NCBI GenBank assembly: GCA_014055495.1
Contig: WIAG01000016.1
Location: 1 to 61,040, forward strand
Source: Nitrospira sp. CR1.2
GTDB taxonomy: Bacteria; Nitrospirota; Nitrospiria; Nitrospirales; Nitrospiraceae
Direction of reading: 5' to 3'
Length of the DNA stretch: 61,040 bases
Shown here: positions 25,518 to 34,629 of the stretch, piece by piece
Position numbering within the stretch: the stretch's first letter is position 1
Layout of the letters: every line of letters begins with the position of its first letter
Program-made: the position numbers and the translations under genes
Notes under the pieces: model-generated
Databases searched by the model: none
The model's input: only the letters and a program-made list of their open reading frames with translations
What the model was told of the DNA's origin: nothing

Positions 25518-28500
25518 TCACGCCGGTGCCGCATGCGGTCGGCTTGCATGGTCGAGCACCTGTTGAATGTGCACGTCGATTTGCCTCAGCACCGAGGGCG
25601 AGACGGCATACCCGTCGCTCTCGTAGGTGAGAATCGGCATCCCCTGTTGAATGCTCAACGGCTTCAGGATGGCCTCTGAGATCCGGAAGGGGAGACAGTT
25701 GAACGGCCCGATGAGAATCAAGCCGTCATACCCCTCGCGTGCCGCGTCCAGCCCCTTGCCGATGGTAGGCAGGAGTTCTCCCCAAATCGTGTGCGACACG
25801 TGTTCGGCGCCCTCGTGAAAGACCGTGGAGGCCACGTTTGCTCCGGCGACCAGCAGCCCGGTTTTTTGAAAGAGCCCGCGGTAATGTTCCTCGATCCCGT
25901 GCAGCATCTGATGGCCGACCCACTGCTGAAGATATTGTTTGCCCTCAGGCTCAAAAATCCTGGTGCGGGCCTTGGCCATGGCCAAGCCTCCGGGTTGCAT
26001 CCCCCAATGTCTGGCGGTCCAGGCCATCTCATCATAGGCGAAATAGAGAAAGAGATCGCTCAGGTCGACCGGCTTGAGCACGATGCCTCGTTCGGCATAA
26101 CGGTCGCGGACACCGTCCATGAAGAAGGAACTGAAGCGGGTAAAAAAATCGCCGGCCACGACGACGCGGGGGCAGGTCAGCGGATCTTTCGTGCGTGGAA
26201 GCCTGGCGAGCGCGTCGACGAATGCGGGCACGTTGGCGTGAAAGTCGTCCAACGTTCGCGTGCGCTCGGTAAACTGTTCCCACTCGTTGTGCAGGTGCTC
26301 GATGCTCCCGGGGGCTCCCACCACACGAAGTACCTGATCGATTTCCACCAGTACATCTCCGAGCACAATGGCGGGGGAAAACGATTTCGTCAGACGTTCC
26401 TTATCGAACCCCAAGTAGTCATTTTCCTCACGGGGATCGAACAAGAACAGGTCTGCCATCCGCTGCTCGGTGATAAACCGCTCCAAGTAGCCCATATAGG
26501 AATCGCTCACGCAGGGGGCCCCGCCCCGCAGCATGTAAAAGCCGGCCACTTCGCCGGGGCGGCGTTGCTCGTGGAGGTGGAGCAATTGGCCGATGCAGAT
26601 CGGCAGGGGGAGGCATTCACGACCGGAGGTGTACTGGAGGCCGCGGTCCAGCTGCGCGCGATTCAGCGGAAGGATGCTGCCGGGGTGCAGTCCGAGCCAA
26701 CGGGAGGCCATCGCCACGGCCCGAGTGTGATAGGGAGAAAAGTTGGGGAAATAGATGGTGACTTGCGGATCCGTCAGGTGCACCTGCTCTCCGCTGGAGC
26801 GGATGATGTGCCCGTCGGCAATGAGGCGGCAGGGGGTGAAGGTGTCTGTGCTGCCGCGCCGGCTCTCCTGATAATTGCCGATAATGTCCAGAAAGGCCTC
26901 CAGCCTGGTCTGGACTCCCGCATCGGCCGTGTGGGCATCGATTTCGAGGATCAGATAGGGCTTTGAACCCAGCTCGGACGCGAGCATGGAGTGGGTAAAC
27001 GCGTCGATGGTGCAGCTGAAGTTGCTGACGCTGAGCAGGAATAACGGGGGATACTGCTTTGCGATGGCCACGGCATTCAGCACCTGGTTGGCGAAATGCC
27101 AGGACGTGGGGCCTTCTCCGACAGGCAGTAGACAGTCGGCAGGGATGGCTGCGACTCCCATGCTCGACAGTTTCTTGCCCACCGATTGCGAGGCTTCCGG
27201 CGTGAAGGCGTTGTAGCTGTGACCGGCGAGGAGGATGGCCGGTTTGCCTGCCGCAATGGCTGCTTCGAGGGCCTGTGTACCCAGCTCACGAAGTGTGCGT
27301 TCGGCTTCGGTCTGGGCACGCACCGCTCCCGTCCAGGCGGCTTCAGCCGCCTCCTGTGTGACGCCGAGTTGCTGGACCGCCGTGTCGACCAAGGCCGTGC
27401 AGCCCTCATACCCATTGGTGAAATCCAGAACCGGTGAGAGCAGGCGGCTGTCCGGGAACGCCTTGGCGAGAAAATAGGGTTCCGCTTGCGTGATCGGACA
27501 GAGGTACGATTCCCGGCAGTGGTTGGGATGGGGCATACGCATCACATGCGGAACGAAGATCAAGGCCACGTTCCGGCGAGTGAGATCCAGGACGGCCCCG
27601 TGGGCGATCTGCGCAGGGAAGCAGAAGCCTGAATTGGACGTGAGGTCGCCTCGCGGATCCACATCGGAGAGCACCACCTCCATGCCCAGGTGAGTAAAGA
27701 AGGTCGAGTAGAGTGGAAACAGCGAGTGGGTGGTCAGGGCTCTGGGAATGCCGATGCGGACATCCTTTGCCGCAGCTGCCGCGGTTCGGTGTCCCAACGA
27801 CTCACGCACAAAGGCTTTGGCCTGTTCGTAGGCGGGGCCGACTCCCCAGTGCTTGCGCGCAACCCGTTCCTCTTTCGGCGTGGCTGCGGGCCGGCATGGC
27901 GGCACCTGAAAGAGGATCTCGGCTCGTCGCTCGACGAGGTCCGTGACGCCGGCCGTGCGGGCCTTTCGCTTCCAGACATTCTCGTAGAGGCTACAGCGGC
28001 CGCCGAATGGAAAACGGCGTCCGGCGACCATGAACCGGTCGATGGTGCAGTACATCTTGCAGGCTCCGCAGGTGAAGCGGCCGACGAGCTGCATGTCTGG
28101 TGAACCAAGTGTGCGCAGATCGACGGGAGCCCCCAAGACGGAACCGGATCGTGTCAACGCGAGCAACGCGACCCCCAGCGCACCGAGCAGTTCGGGGCTG
28201 GGGGGAATCACCACGGGGCGGCCCACACTGTGGGCGAACGCATGCCCGACGGCGTGGTTTAAGGCGACACCACCCTGCAGGAAGACTTTTTTGCCGACGT
28301 AGCGAGGTCCCTTCACGCGGTTGAGATAGTTGGCGGCGATGGCATAGACCAATCCGGCCACGATGTTGTCGCGGGGGTGTCCCTTCTGCTGGGCGAGACG
28401 GATATCGGAGTTGATGAAGGCCGCGCAGGTCGCCTTGAATTGCACGGGAGCCGCTGCCGCGATGGCGAGGTCGGCGATACCGGACACGGTGATGCCGAGA

Positions 28501-28559
28501 TCGCTCTGGGCGCTTTCTTCGAGGAAGGAGCCGGTGCCGGCCGAGCAGGCGTTGTTCAT
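25518..28559 (-). CDS. CoA-activase/2-hydroxyacyl-CoA dehydratase-like protein, C-terminal part after in-frame stop
   Basis: A 1013-aa segment that begins inside an ASKHA ATPase domain (MNNACSAGTGSFLEESAQSD, then VFLQGGVALNHAVGHAFAHS), continues with CGACKMYCTIDRFMVAGRRF and GGRCSLYEN, and ends in the DUF2229 and HgdB-like dehydratase regions. Intact proteins of this kind are single chains of about 1400 aa combining BadF/BcrAD-type activase with dehydratase-like domains. Here the upstream part ends at a TAA, in the same frame, that replaces the Tyr codon of the usual GVPIDYAMN. The ATG counted as start is the internal Met of that motif, with no ribosome site. It is therefore either read through, reinitiated, or dead. 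Confidence 0.8.
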   Translation of the reverse strand: MNNACSAGTGSFLEESAQSDLGITVSGIADLAIAAAAPVQFKATCAAFINSDIRLAQQKGHPRDNIVAGLVYAIAANYLNRVKGPRYVGKKVFLQGGVALNHAVGHAFAHSVGRPVVIPPSPELLGALGVALLALTRSGSVLGAPVDLRTLGSPDMQLVGRFTCGACKMYCTIDRFMVAGRRFPFGGRCSLYENVWKRKARTAGVTDLVERRAEILFQVPPCRPAATPKEERVARKHWGVGPAYEQAKAFVRESLGHRTAAAAAKDVRIGIPRALTTHSLFPLYSTFFTHLGMEVVLSDVDPRGDLTSNSGFCFPAQIAHGAVLDLTRRNVALIFVPHVMRMPHPNHCRESYLCPITQAEPYFLAKAFPDSRLLSPVLDFTNGYEGCTALVDTAVQQLGVTQEAAEAAWTGAVRAQTEAERTLRELGTQALEAAIAAGKPAILLAGHSYNAFTPEASQSVGKKLSSMGVAAIPADCLLPVGEGPTSWHFANQVLNAVAIAKQYPPLFLLSVSNFSCTIDAFTHSMLASELGSKPYLILEIDAHTADAGVQTRLEAFLDIIGNYQESRRGSTDTFTPCRLIADGHIIRSSGEQVHLTDPQVTIYFPNFSPYHTRAVAMASRWLGLHPGSILPLNRAQLDRGLQYTSGRECLPLPICIGQLLHLHEQRRPGEVAGFYMLRGGAPCVSDSYMGYLERFITEQRMADLFLFDPREENDYLGFDKERLTKSFSPAIVLGDVLVEIDQVLRVVGAPGSIEHLHNEWEQFTERTRTLDDFHANVPAFVDALARLPRTKDPLTCPRVVVAGDFFTRFSSFFMDGVRDRYAERGIVLKPVDLSDLFLYFAYDEMAWTARHWGMQPGGLAMAKARTRIFEPEGKQYLQQWVGHQMLHGIEEHYRGLFQKTGLLVAGANVASTVFHEGAEHVSHTIWGELLPTIGKGLDAAREGYDGLILIGPFNCLPFRISEAILKPLSIQQGMPILTYESDGYAVSPSVLRQIDVHIQQVLDHASRPHAAPA

Positions 28560-28562
28560 CGC

Positions 28563-29771
28563 TTAGTCGATGGGCACGCCATTGCGCAGGTAGATGTATT
28601 TGGAATCCTGTCCGCCGATCTCAAAGATCGTGTCCACTGTCGGGTCGAAATGCGTCGCGCCCGCCGCATGGGCGGAAATTTCGTTATAGACATGTTCGGT
28701 GCCGAGATAGGCGCCGGCCAGTTCACGAGCGGAGCCGGTGGTGCCGATCAATCCGATCGGGCGGTTTCCAACCGCGTCGATGAGTGCGTGCACACATTCC
28801 CGTGTCGCCGCGACGGGGTTCCCCTTGGTGCGCCCGTAATGGGAGGCCACTACCTTGTGCGTGGAGGGATCGAGGAGGATGGCCTTGGTCGTCGTCGAAC
28901 CGGCATCGACGCCGAGGACGAGAGGCCCGTCCGGTGGTGCTTGTAGGGGAGGGCTGTCGATGACCTGCACCCGTTCACCGTAGGCATGGAGCGGCGGGAG
29001 GTGTCCGAGTTCGGGCGGCGCGGCAAAGGTCGGTGACCGATGGTGCGGGTCATCGCGGGTGAGGAGGGCGGTGCCCCAGGCTTCAAACCAGGGACTTTCC
29101 GGGAGGACGACAAAGTCCGTGTCCGGCAATTTGTTCCGCAGCGCCGCCAGCATCGCGTCATTATGGGTCACGCCGCCGATCAGCAGCACCCGTTTGGGTG
29201 CGCGCACGCCTTTCTCCAGCAGCGCGATCACTTTGTTGGCCATGCTGTCGTGCAGCGTATGCAGAATGTCTTCGGGTGTGGCCTCGTTGCGATTCAGCTT
29301 GTGGGTAATGTCGGATTTGCAGTGAACCGAACAGCGTGATGCCAGCGGCACGACCTTGCCGTCGAACGACCGGCGGACCGCCTCCTCCATGCCCAGCCCC
29401 ATCCGGCCGATTTGCTGCACGAAAAATTCGCCGCTTCCCGCCGCACATTTATTGTGAGACAAGACATTCGCGAGTTTTCCGTCGACCAGCAGGTAGACCA
29501 GGAAGGATTCCCCACCAAGCGAAGCCACCGCGTCAAACGTGCCCTCCACCTCGCGAAGAGCCCGCTGAATCGCCGCCACTTCGGGGACATGTCCGAGCTG
29601 CCCTGACACCCCGAAGCATTCCGCGTCGGCAAACTCCGGGCGGGCCAGCACCTCATGGAGAATCTCGAGTGGTCGGCCTTGATGGGGTATGACAGCGGCG
29701 TTTCTCGCGTTGCCTCGAATGGTCGCGACTTTGACCGTGAGCGCGCCGACATTGATGCCGACATAGGACAT
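28563..29771 (-). CDS. BadF/BadG/BcrA/BcrD-type CoA-dehydratase activase, N-terminal part ending at in-frame TAA
   Basis: A 402-aa segment with one full activase ATPase domain (MSYVGINVGALTVKVATIRG, NKCAAGSGEFFVQQIGRMGL, IGGVTHNDAMLAAL) and the first half of a second (LVLGVDAGSTTTKAILLDPS, LIGTTGSARELAGAYLG, FEIGGQDSKYIYLRNGVPID). It stops exactly where homologues continue YAMNNACSAG. The cysteines that hold the 4Fe-4S cluster of classical activases fall in the CAAGSG and CSAGTG loops, one on each side of the break. The 1417-codon frame is otherwise open. The natural role would be ATP-driven electron injection into a radical dehydratase or reductase. Confidence 0.8.
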   Translation of the reverse strand: MSYVGINVGALTVKVATIRGNARNAAVIPHQGRPLEILHEVLARPEFADAECFGVSGQLGHVPEVAAIQRALREVEGTFDAVASLGGESFLVYLLVDGKLANVLSHNKCAAGSGEFFVQQIGRMGLGMEEAVRRSFDGKVVPLASRCSVHCKSDITHKLNRNEATPEDILHTLHDSMANKVIALLEKGVRAPKRVLLIGGVTHNDAMLAALRNKLPDTDFVVLPESPWFEAWGTALLTRDDPHHRSPTFAAPPELGHLPPLHAYGERVQVIDSPPLQAPPDGPLVLGVDAGSTTTKAILLDPSTHKVVASHYGRTKGNPVAATRECVHALIDAVGNRPIGLIGTTGSARELAGAYLGTEHVYNEISAHAAGATHFDPTVDTIFEIGGQDSKYIYLRNGVPID

Positions 29772-29993
29772 GGGACACTCCAGGGCAAGAGGGAAACTGG
29801 CTCTCCCGCTCGCGCAGTCTCAGCGAATTCAAGCAGCAAGTCGCATACCGTGAAGCTGCTCTATCTGTACTGGGCAGAGGCAGGTGTATCGTGCCTTGCC
29901 GGCCGCTCGTGGCGGGCACTGCCGGACTGGTGGGGGCGGATGCCTCAACGGCTTGCGGTCTGCTGTTGCCAATAGGGGCAGCAGGAGAGGTGG

Positions 29994-30665
29994 CTATTCG
30001 CTTGACGAGTCTTTGCACAGATCGTCGAGCATATGGGTCCATAAACGGCGAGCGATTTCATCGAAAGGGATGCGGAACTCGCGGACGTCTTCACCGGCCA
30101 GGGTCGCCTCGCCGGACCCCTCCCAGACGATATCTCCCGTCCTCGTATCCCAAAGCTGCAGGCTCAGGCGCAGCATGGTGACCCGGGTTTGGAGTACCCG
30201 CAAGCCGAAGAACGAAAAACATCCGGACATGGATTGACTGAACGAGGCAAGGCTGGGTTGAAAGACATAGCCGGCCTGGAGCGCCATCCCGAGTTCCTGC
30301 AACCCCGCACGGTTGAGGATGCCGGTTTTGGCATACTCGGCAACCATGTCTGCGTACGTCTGCGTCAGCCCGCTCCGATTGATACGATTCAAGGATTCGT
30401 GCGCCGGGAGGGCGGTAATCTGGGCGGGGCGCTGCTCCAGGGCGCTCGACAGCGAACGCGAGACTTGATGGGCATACCCCTCCAGTCCGAATCCCACCAC
30501 TGCGTTCAAGACCGCCGTCCGTTCCTGTTTCAACGTGGCCGGATCGAACGAGGTGGTTTTGCGATGAAACGCTGTTTCCTCTCCCCACTGCTGGAGCGGG
30601 CCGACGCAGCTTGCGCAGAGCGAGAGCCCTGTTATCAGCAATACGCGAACGATTGATTGCGCCAC
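29994..30665 (-). CDS. Probable lipoprotein of unknown function
   Basis: A 223-aa protein starting at GTG with AGGGAGGA upstream. The N-terminus VAQSIVRVLLITGLSLCASC is a hydrophobic signal ending in a lipobox-like LCASC. The body contains LNAVVGFGLEGYAHQVSRSL, YADMVAEYAKTGILNRAG and LQLWDTRTGDIVWEGSGEAT, reminiscent of outer-membrane lipoproteins that carry a DUF799/CsgG-like fold. The specific family is uncertain. It is read divergently from the diaminopimelate dehydrogenase-like gene. Confidence 0.65.
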   Translation of the reverse strand: MAQSIVRVLLITGLSLCASCVGPLQQWGEETAFHRKTTSFDPATLKQERTAVLNAVVGFGLEGYAHQVSRSLSSALEQRPAQITALPAHESLNRINRSGLTQTYADMVAEYAKTGILNRAGLQELGMALQAGYVFQPSLASFSQSMSGCFSFFGLRVLQTRVTMLRLSLQLWDTRTGDIVWEGSGEATLAGEDVREFRIPFDEIARRLWTHMLDDLCKDSSSE

Positions 30666-30962
30666 GCATCCTCCCTGCGATGAGGCGGTCACTTGGCAGC
30701 TTGCCTTGTAGGCAGTATGCAATGGCTGGTCCTGTTCGTTCGCCCGTTGGCTGCGGAAATCCGCCACAGGCGCGGTGGGGGTGATGCTGCGAAAGGACAC
30801 AGGAGTGATCCGGTACGGTGGCTCATCCCTTCGCCCGCAATCCCTCGATTCCGGCACGTTGGCGCAGAAAACCATCGGCCGATGGCATGCAGGGTGCGGT
30901 CGGGCGTGGCAGGCACTACGATTGCTCACTGGACGGACTATTCAGAGGGGAAGGAATCGCGC
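30666..30962. promoter_or_regulatory. Divergent intergenic region
   Basis: About 300 bases between two divergent genes, both with GTG starts. It must hold both promoters. Short open frames here have no recognisable features and I could not assign boxes with confidence. Confidence 0.35.
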
Positions 30963-31898
30963 GTGGTCATACACAACGATCGAAACGGGGAGAAGGGGCT
31001 GCGTCTCGGCATCGTTGGATTCGGGAAAGTGGGCCGGGCCTGTGCGGACGCGGTGCTTGAGGGGAAGGAGCTGACCTTGGCCGCGATCGTGCGACGCTTC
31101 GATCATGCCGCACAGCCGTTGCCCGAGAGGTTCAGCCAGGTGCCGGTGGTGTCTCATACCGCCCAGGTGCCGGGGATGGACGGTGCGCTGCTCTGCGTGC
31201 CGGCGGCGCAGGTCTTCGACGCGGCGCATGGTTGTCTTCAGCATGGAGTCCCCATCGTCGAATCCTCCATCCTGCACGGGGAGGCGTTTCAGGCACATCG
31301 CGAGGCGATTGACCGTCTGGCGATGCGGTTTCATGTTCCGGCTATCGTGGGCGCCGGGTGGGATCCGGGAGCGCTGTCCGTCCTTCGCTCGCTGTTTGGC
31401 CTCCTGGTTCCGGATGGTGAACTGGAGACCACGCATCGGGTGGCGGCCAGCCTGCACCATACGGCGATGGCGCGTCAGGTCACAGGGGTGAAGGAGGCTC
31501 TCTGCACGGAGCAGGTGACGGCTGGTGGCATGAAGCAGCGCTATGTCTACGTCGAAGTGGAACCAGGGGTGGATGTCGCGCATGTGGCTGCGGCGATCCG
31601 TGCCGATCCGCTCTTTTTACGCGAGGAGACGCTGGTCTTTCCCGTCGACAGTGTTGCGGCGCTGGAGCAGGAAGGCCGTGGCGTCGTGCTGGAACGACGG
31701 AGCGGACCAGGAAGCAGAGGGCATCAGCGGCTCTTGTTCGAGGCGCGCTTCGATGATGTGCTGATGACGGCGCGCATCATGGTGGCGGCCGCACGGGCGT
31801 TACCGAGCCTCAGTCCCGGTGCCCATGCGCTCCTCGATCTACCGTTGGGTACCTTGTGGGGAGAGCGGGAATTCGATGCGGAACGAACCTGGTTGTAA
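30963..31898 (+). CDS. Diaminopimelate dehydrogenase-like oxidoreductase
   Basis: A 311-aa NAD(P)-dependent protein. The Rossmann loop is LGIVGFGKVGRACADAVL. IVGAGWDPGALSVLRSLFGL matches the substrate-domain signature of meso-diaminopimelate D-dehydrogenase, and DGALLCVPAAQV and HGVPIVESS are family blocks. Such enzymes make meso-diaminopimelate in one step for lysine and peptidoglycan. The sequence diverges from the best-known ones (a longer loop RRSGPGSRGHQRLLFEARFD), so a related substrate is possible. GTG is chosen because GAAGGA precedes it and the frame upstream has no conserved residues. Confidence 0.78.
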   Translation: MVIHNDRNGEKGLRLGIVGFGKVGRACADAVLEGKELTLAAIVRRFDHAAQPLPERFSQVPVVSHTAQVPGMDGALLCVPAAQVFDAAHGCLQHGVPIVESSILHGEAFQAHREAIDRLAMRFHVPAIVGAGWDPGALSVLRSLFGLLVPDGELETTHRVAASLHHTAMARQVTGVKEALCTEQVTAGGMKQRYVYVEVEPGVDVAHVAAAIRADPLFLREETLVFPVDSVAALEQEGRGVVLERRSGPGSRGHQRLLFEARFDDVLMTARIMVAAARALPSLSPGAHALLDLPLGTLWGEREFDAERTWL

Positions 31899-31962
31899 CG
31901 CGCCAGGTGCCATTTTCTACTGCAGTTCCCGCTGTGAAGCACGCTGAAATGGAGGAATGCCT

Positions 31963-32428
31963 ATGCCGGCGTTTGAACTGACCGCGGGAACGTTCAAGGA
32001 GGGGGCGTCGATTCCGACACAACATACTTGCGAGGGCGAGGACCGTTCGCCGCCGTTGCGCTGGAACCATCCGCCTGCGGGCACTCGCTGTTTTGCGCTC
32101 ATCGCGGATGATCCCGATGCGCCGGGCGGGACATGGGTGCACTGGGTCCTGTTCAATATCCCCATCGATGTACGCGGATTGGAGGAAGGCCTGCCTGCTC
32201 AGGAGATCTTGCCGAATGACGCGCAGCAGGGTTCTCAACGACTCCAAGCAAGTGGGCTATGGCGGCCCTTGTCCCCCGCCGGGAAAGCCCCATCGTTACT
32301 ACTTCACGCTCTACGCGTTGGACCATGAGCTGAATCTCAAGCCGCGAGCGACCAAGGCCCAGGTGGTGGCGGCGATGGAGGGACATGTGTTGGGCGAAGC
32401 TCAGGTGATGGGGCGGTTCGGGCGGTAG
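31963..32428 (+). pseudogene. YbhB/YbcL (PEBP) family protein, frameshifted
   Basis: The first frame gives MPAFELTAGTFKEGASIP through CFALIADDPDAPGGTWVHWV and FNIPIDVRGLEEGL, the PEBP fold with its ligand-pocket D-P-D-A-P and H residues. Near 32230 the homology jumps to the next frame: LNDSKQVGYGGPCPPPGKPH, RYYFTLYALDHELNL, EGHVLGEAQVMGRFGR. One extra base in the run around 32229-32231 (or two missing) accounts for it; the total length is 3n+1. Joined, it would be a normal protein of about 154 aa. GGAGG precedes the ATG. It could be a real lesion or a sequencing error. Confidence 0.8.
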
Positions 32429-32452
32429 GAGTCGGTGAGACGGTGGCAGCGG

Positions 32453-32890
32453 TCAATACGGACTCTTGCTTGGCGTGGAAGCGCTCTGCCTGAGCGCGGC
32501 AAGGTAGGCGACGATGTCCGTGATGTCCTGGTCGCTCAACGTCGAGTCCGGGAACATGCCGCTCCCCGGATGCCCTTCGCGGATCGCGCGAAAGCGGGCC
32601 TTGTTGTCTTTGAGCCTCTGCGCCGCACGGTTGCGGAGGTCCGGAGCCGCCGAGGCAAATTTTCCAATCGCAGCAGCGGTGTCTTGCTTGAGTACAGGCT
32701 TCTTGTCGATCACGCCATCCACGCCGTGGCAGTAGTGGCAGATGCCCTTGCCGTTAAACAGGGCCTGGCCTCGTGTGGCATCCCCCTTCATGGGCGTGCC
32801 TGCGTCGGCCGCCTCTGCGTCCCTGCCGGACGTGGTGGAGAGCAACAGGACGATCAGCATCAATCCATAGAACAGCCGGTGTGGGTGCAT
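32453..32890 (-). CDS. Periplasmic monoheme cytochrome c
   Basis: This 145-aa class I-type cytochrome c has a signal peptide (LFYGLMLIVLLLSTTSGRDA). Heme attachment is at CHYCH in ALFNGKGICHYCHGVDGVID. A distal Met candidate lies in HPGSGMFPDSTLSDQDITD, and the C-terminal helix is DIVAYLAALRQS. GAGGAC precedes the ATG; the frame is open for another 50 codons upstream without signal character. It is an electron carrier in the periplasm; partners are not identified. It converges on the frameshifted YbhB gene. Confidence 0.9.
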   Translation of the reverse strand: MHPHRLFYGLMLIVLLLSTTSGRDAEAADAGTPMKGDATRGQALFNGKGICHYCHGVDGVIDKKPVLKQDTAAAIGKFASAAPDLRNRAAQRLKDNKARFRAIREGHPGSGMFPDSTLSDQDITDIVAYLAALRQSASTPSKSPY

Positions 32891-33201
32891 GGTGTCTGTC
32901 CTCACGGTGGAAGGGCCGCAGGCAGTATGCCGCGATGCGGTCGGGAACTCAATGGCGTGGACGGGGGCGATATCGGTGCTCCTGCTACACTGCCCCCTCT
33001 TGCCCCTCTGTGCCGGCCCTGTGTTGGGGACATGTGCCACAGGCTATGCCTCGCCATCCTGATCCCTTGCCATCTCAACCTCCCGTACGGCCTCGATATG
33101 AAACCGTCACACACATGCCCAGGGTCTTGACTGAAGGATGGCAGAACACTTGCTTGGATCAGTACCTGTCAGGCGAAGCGGAATCCGCTCCATCGTAAGC
33201 C
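32891..33201. promoter_or_regulatory. Divergent intergenic region with a 13-bp palindrome
   Basis: Separates the cytochrome c gene (left) and a response regulator (right). AGCGGAATCCGCT at 33177-33189 is a perfect palindrome 13 bases before the regulator ATG and may be an operator. No other feature was recognised. Confidence 0.4.
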
Positions 33202-33915
33202 ATGCGCGGTCAAATCCATGCATGCGGAGATGTCGGGAGTGGTGCGTTGGTGTGTGCCGATCACAGAGATGATCGATGTCGAGTCCTCCTTGCTGATGAG
33301 CAGGTGATGGTCGCGGCGGGGATTCGTGCGTTGATCGAGCCGTCCTGTCATGTCATCGGGATCGTAGCAGACGGCCGGATGCTTCTCGCGGAGGCGGAGC
33401 GATTACAGCCGGACGTGATTGTGATGGAAGTGCTGCTGCCGTTGCTCAATGGTCTGGATGCGGCACGGCAGCTCACCAAACTGGCCCCGAAGTGTGGCCT
33501 GATGTTTCTGACGGTTCAGGAAAGTAGCAGGATGGTGGCCGATGCATTCAAGGTCGGGGCATCCGCCTATTTGCTCAAACGTTCGCCGGCGTCTGAATTG
33601 GGTCAGGCCATCAGCGCCGTACAACGGGGAGACTATTTCCTGACGGCCCTCCTGACCAGGACCGTGATGGCGACCAATTGGACCAGTCCGACTGAGGCAA
33701 CGGTCGGTGCATCAGTGTCTTCCCTGACGCCGCGTCAGCGAGAAGTGTTGCAATTGATCGCTGAGGGACGAGGGACCAAAGAGGTGGCCACGATGCTGAA
33801 CATCGCGGTGAAGACCGTCGAGTTCCACAAATTTCGCATTATGGACCACCTGAATCTCCATTCAACCGTTGCGCTGACCAGGCATGCCATTGCTGAGGGA
33901 CTGGTCAGTCCATAG
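33202..33915 (+). CDS. NarL/FixJ-type response regulator with Glu in place of phospho-acceptor Asp
   Basis: A 237-aa two-domain regulator. The receiver (about residues 26-145) has the acidic pair in LLADEQ, Thr104 and Lys126, but the phosphorylation position reads VIVMEVLLPLLNG, with Glu76 where Asp is expected (codon GAA). The LuxR-type output domain is LTPRQREVLQLIAEGRGTKE followed by NIAVKTVEFHKFRIMDHLNL. A Glu here often mimics the phosphorylated state, so the protein may be constitutively active or controlled another way. No histidine kinase is adjacent. The first 25 residues are unconserved, and the start is uncertain. Confidence 0.88.
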   Translation: MRGQIHACGDVGSGALVCADHRDDRCRVLLADEQVMVAAGIRALIEPSCHVIGIVADGRMLLAEAERLQPDVIVMEVLLPLLNGLDAARQLTKLAPKCGLMFLTVQESSRMVADAFKVGASAYLLKRSPASELGQAISAVQRGDYFLTALLTRTVMATNWTSPTEATVGASVSSLTPRQREVLQLIAEGRGTKEVATMLNIAVKTVEFHKFRIMDHLNLHSTVALTRHAIAEGLVSP

Positions 33916-33955
33916 CGAAAACCATCACGTAGGTTCTCCCCTCCTCCGGATGCCT

Positions 33956-33964
33956 TGGTATAAT
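33956..33964 (+). promoter_or_regulatory. Extended -10 promoter element
   Basis: TGGTATAAT is a consensus extended -10 box. It lies about 70 bases ahead of the Lys/Arg-rich protein gene; the -35 region is weak. Confidence 0.5.
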
Positions 33965-34034
33965 CAGGCGGGCATCAAGCAGCCATGCTTGCTGAGGGCG
34001 GGGGGAATCACATCCGGGGTGAAGGAGATCGACC

Positions 34035-34418
34035 ATGAAATCAGCGCGAAGCCAGTCAGGAACATCCAGGAGCGAGAAGAAGGGAGCCACTCCCGGCCCG
34101 GTGGCGCGGAAAGCCGCGGCGGGCCGGCGAGCACAGCATAAAGATGCCGTCACTGCCGCCATGGAGGAGTCGCAGCGCCGAGGGTCCGCGGGCGCTGCGC
34201 CGCAGGTGTCTGCTGCATTGATCCGCGCAGTGGACGCGGTCAAGCGTCAACAGAAGCAGCAGGGCATCACCAAGGAATGGGATCGGGCTCAGCGCCGAAG
34301 TGAAAAGGGCGACGCGACCGGGCCCTCAAGTGCATTGCTCCGGGTGGTGGAAGCGGCGGAGCGCGCCCGGAAAAAACAGGTCATCACGCGAGCCATCGAC
34401 AAGTCTCAGCGCGGGTGA
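34035..34418 (+). CDS. Lys/Arg-rich repeat protein of unknown function
   Basis: A 127-aa very basic protein. After a Ser/Lys/Gly-rich head it contains repeated helical units: AAMEESQRRG, then SAALIRAVDAVKRQQKQQGI ending WDRAQRR, then SALLRVVEAAERARKKQVI ending IDKSQRG. Each unit is about 40 residues and ends in S/A-Q-R-R/G. There is no signal peptide or cysteine. AGGAG precedes the ATG and an extended -10 promoter lies upstream. The composition suggests nucleic-acid binding, as for histone-like proteins, but no family is recognised. Confidence 0.6.
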   Translation: MKSARSQSGTSRSEKKGATPGPVARKAAAGRRAQHKDAVTAAMEESQRRGSAGAAPQVSAALIRAVDAVKRQQKQQGITKEWDRAQRRSEKGDATGPSSALLRVVEAAERARKKQVITRAIDKSQRG

Positions 34419-34629
34419 AATGAATCGGCGTATAGCGGCCGGCAGGTGGGGGATGCTCCGAAGGAGCAGGGCCCTCGCGAAGGCCCTCGCCCATAGGTTC
34501 TGAGTCCCCGACCCAGCCCGCCGACCCCGGGGGGAAGCTCAAGTAAAGTTCCCAGATTCCAATATTCCAGTCGTGGGTATAGGCTCACCCCACTTGTACG
34601 TCCGGCTGTCCGGTCTGTGGGGGAGCCAT

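Noticed and set aside
25791-26966. 391-aa plus-strand open frame inside the CoA-activase gene
   Set aside because: Antisense shadow with no domain; the minus strand is clearly coding.
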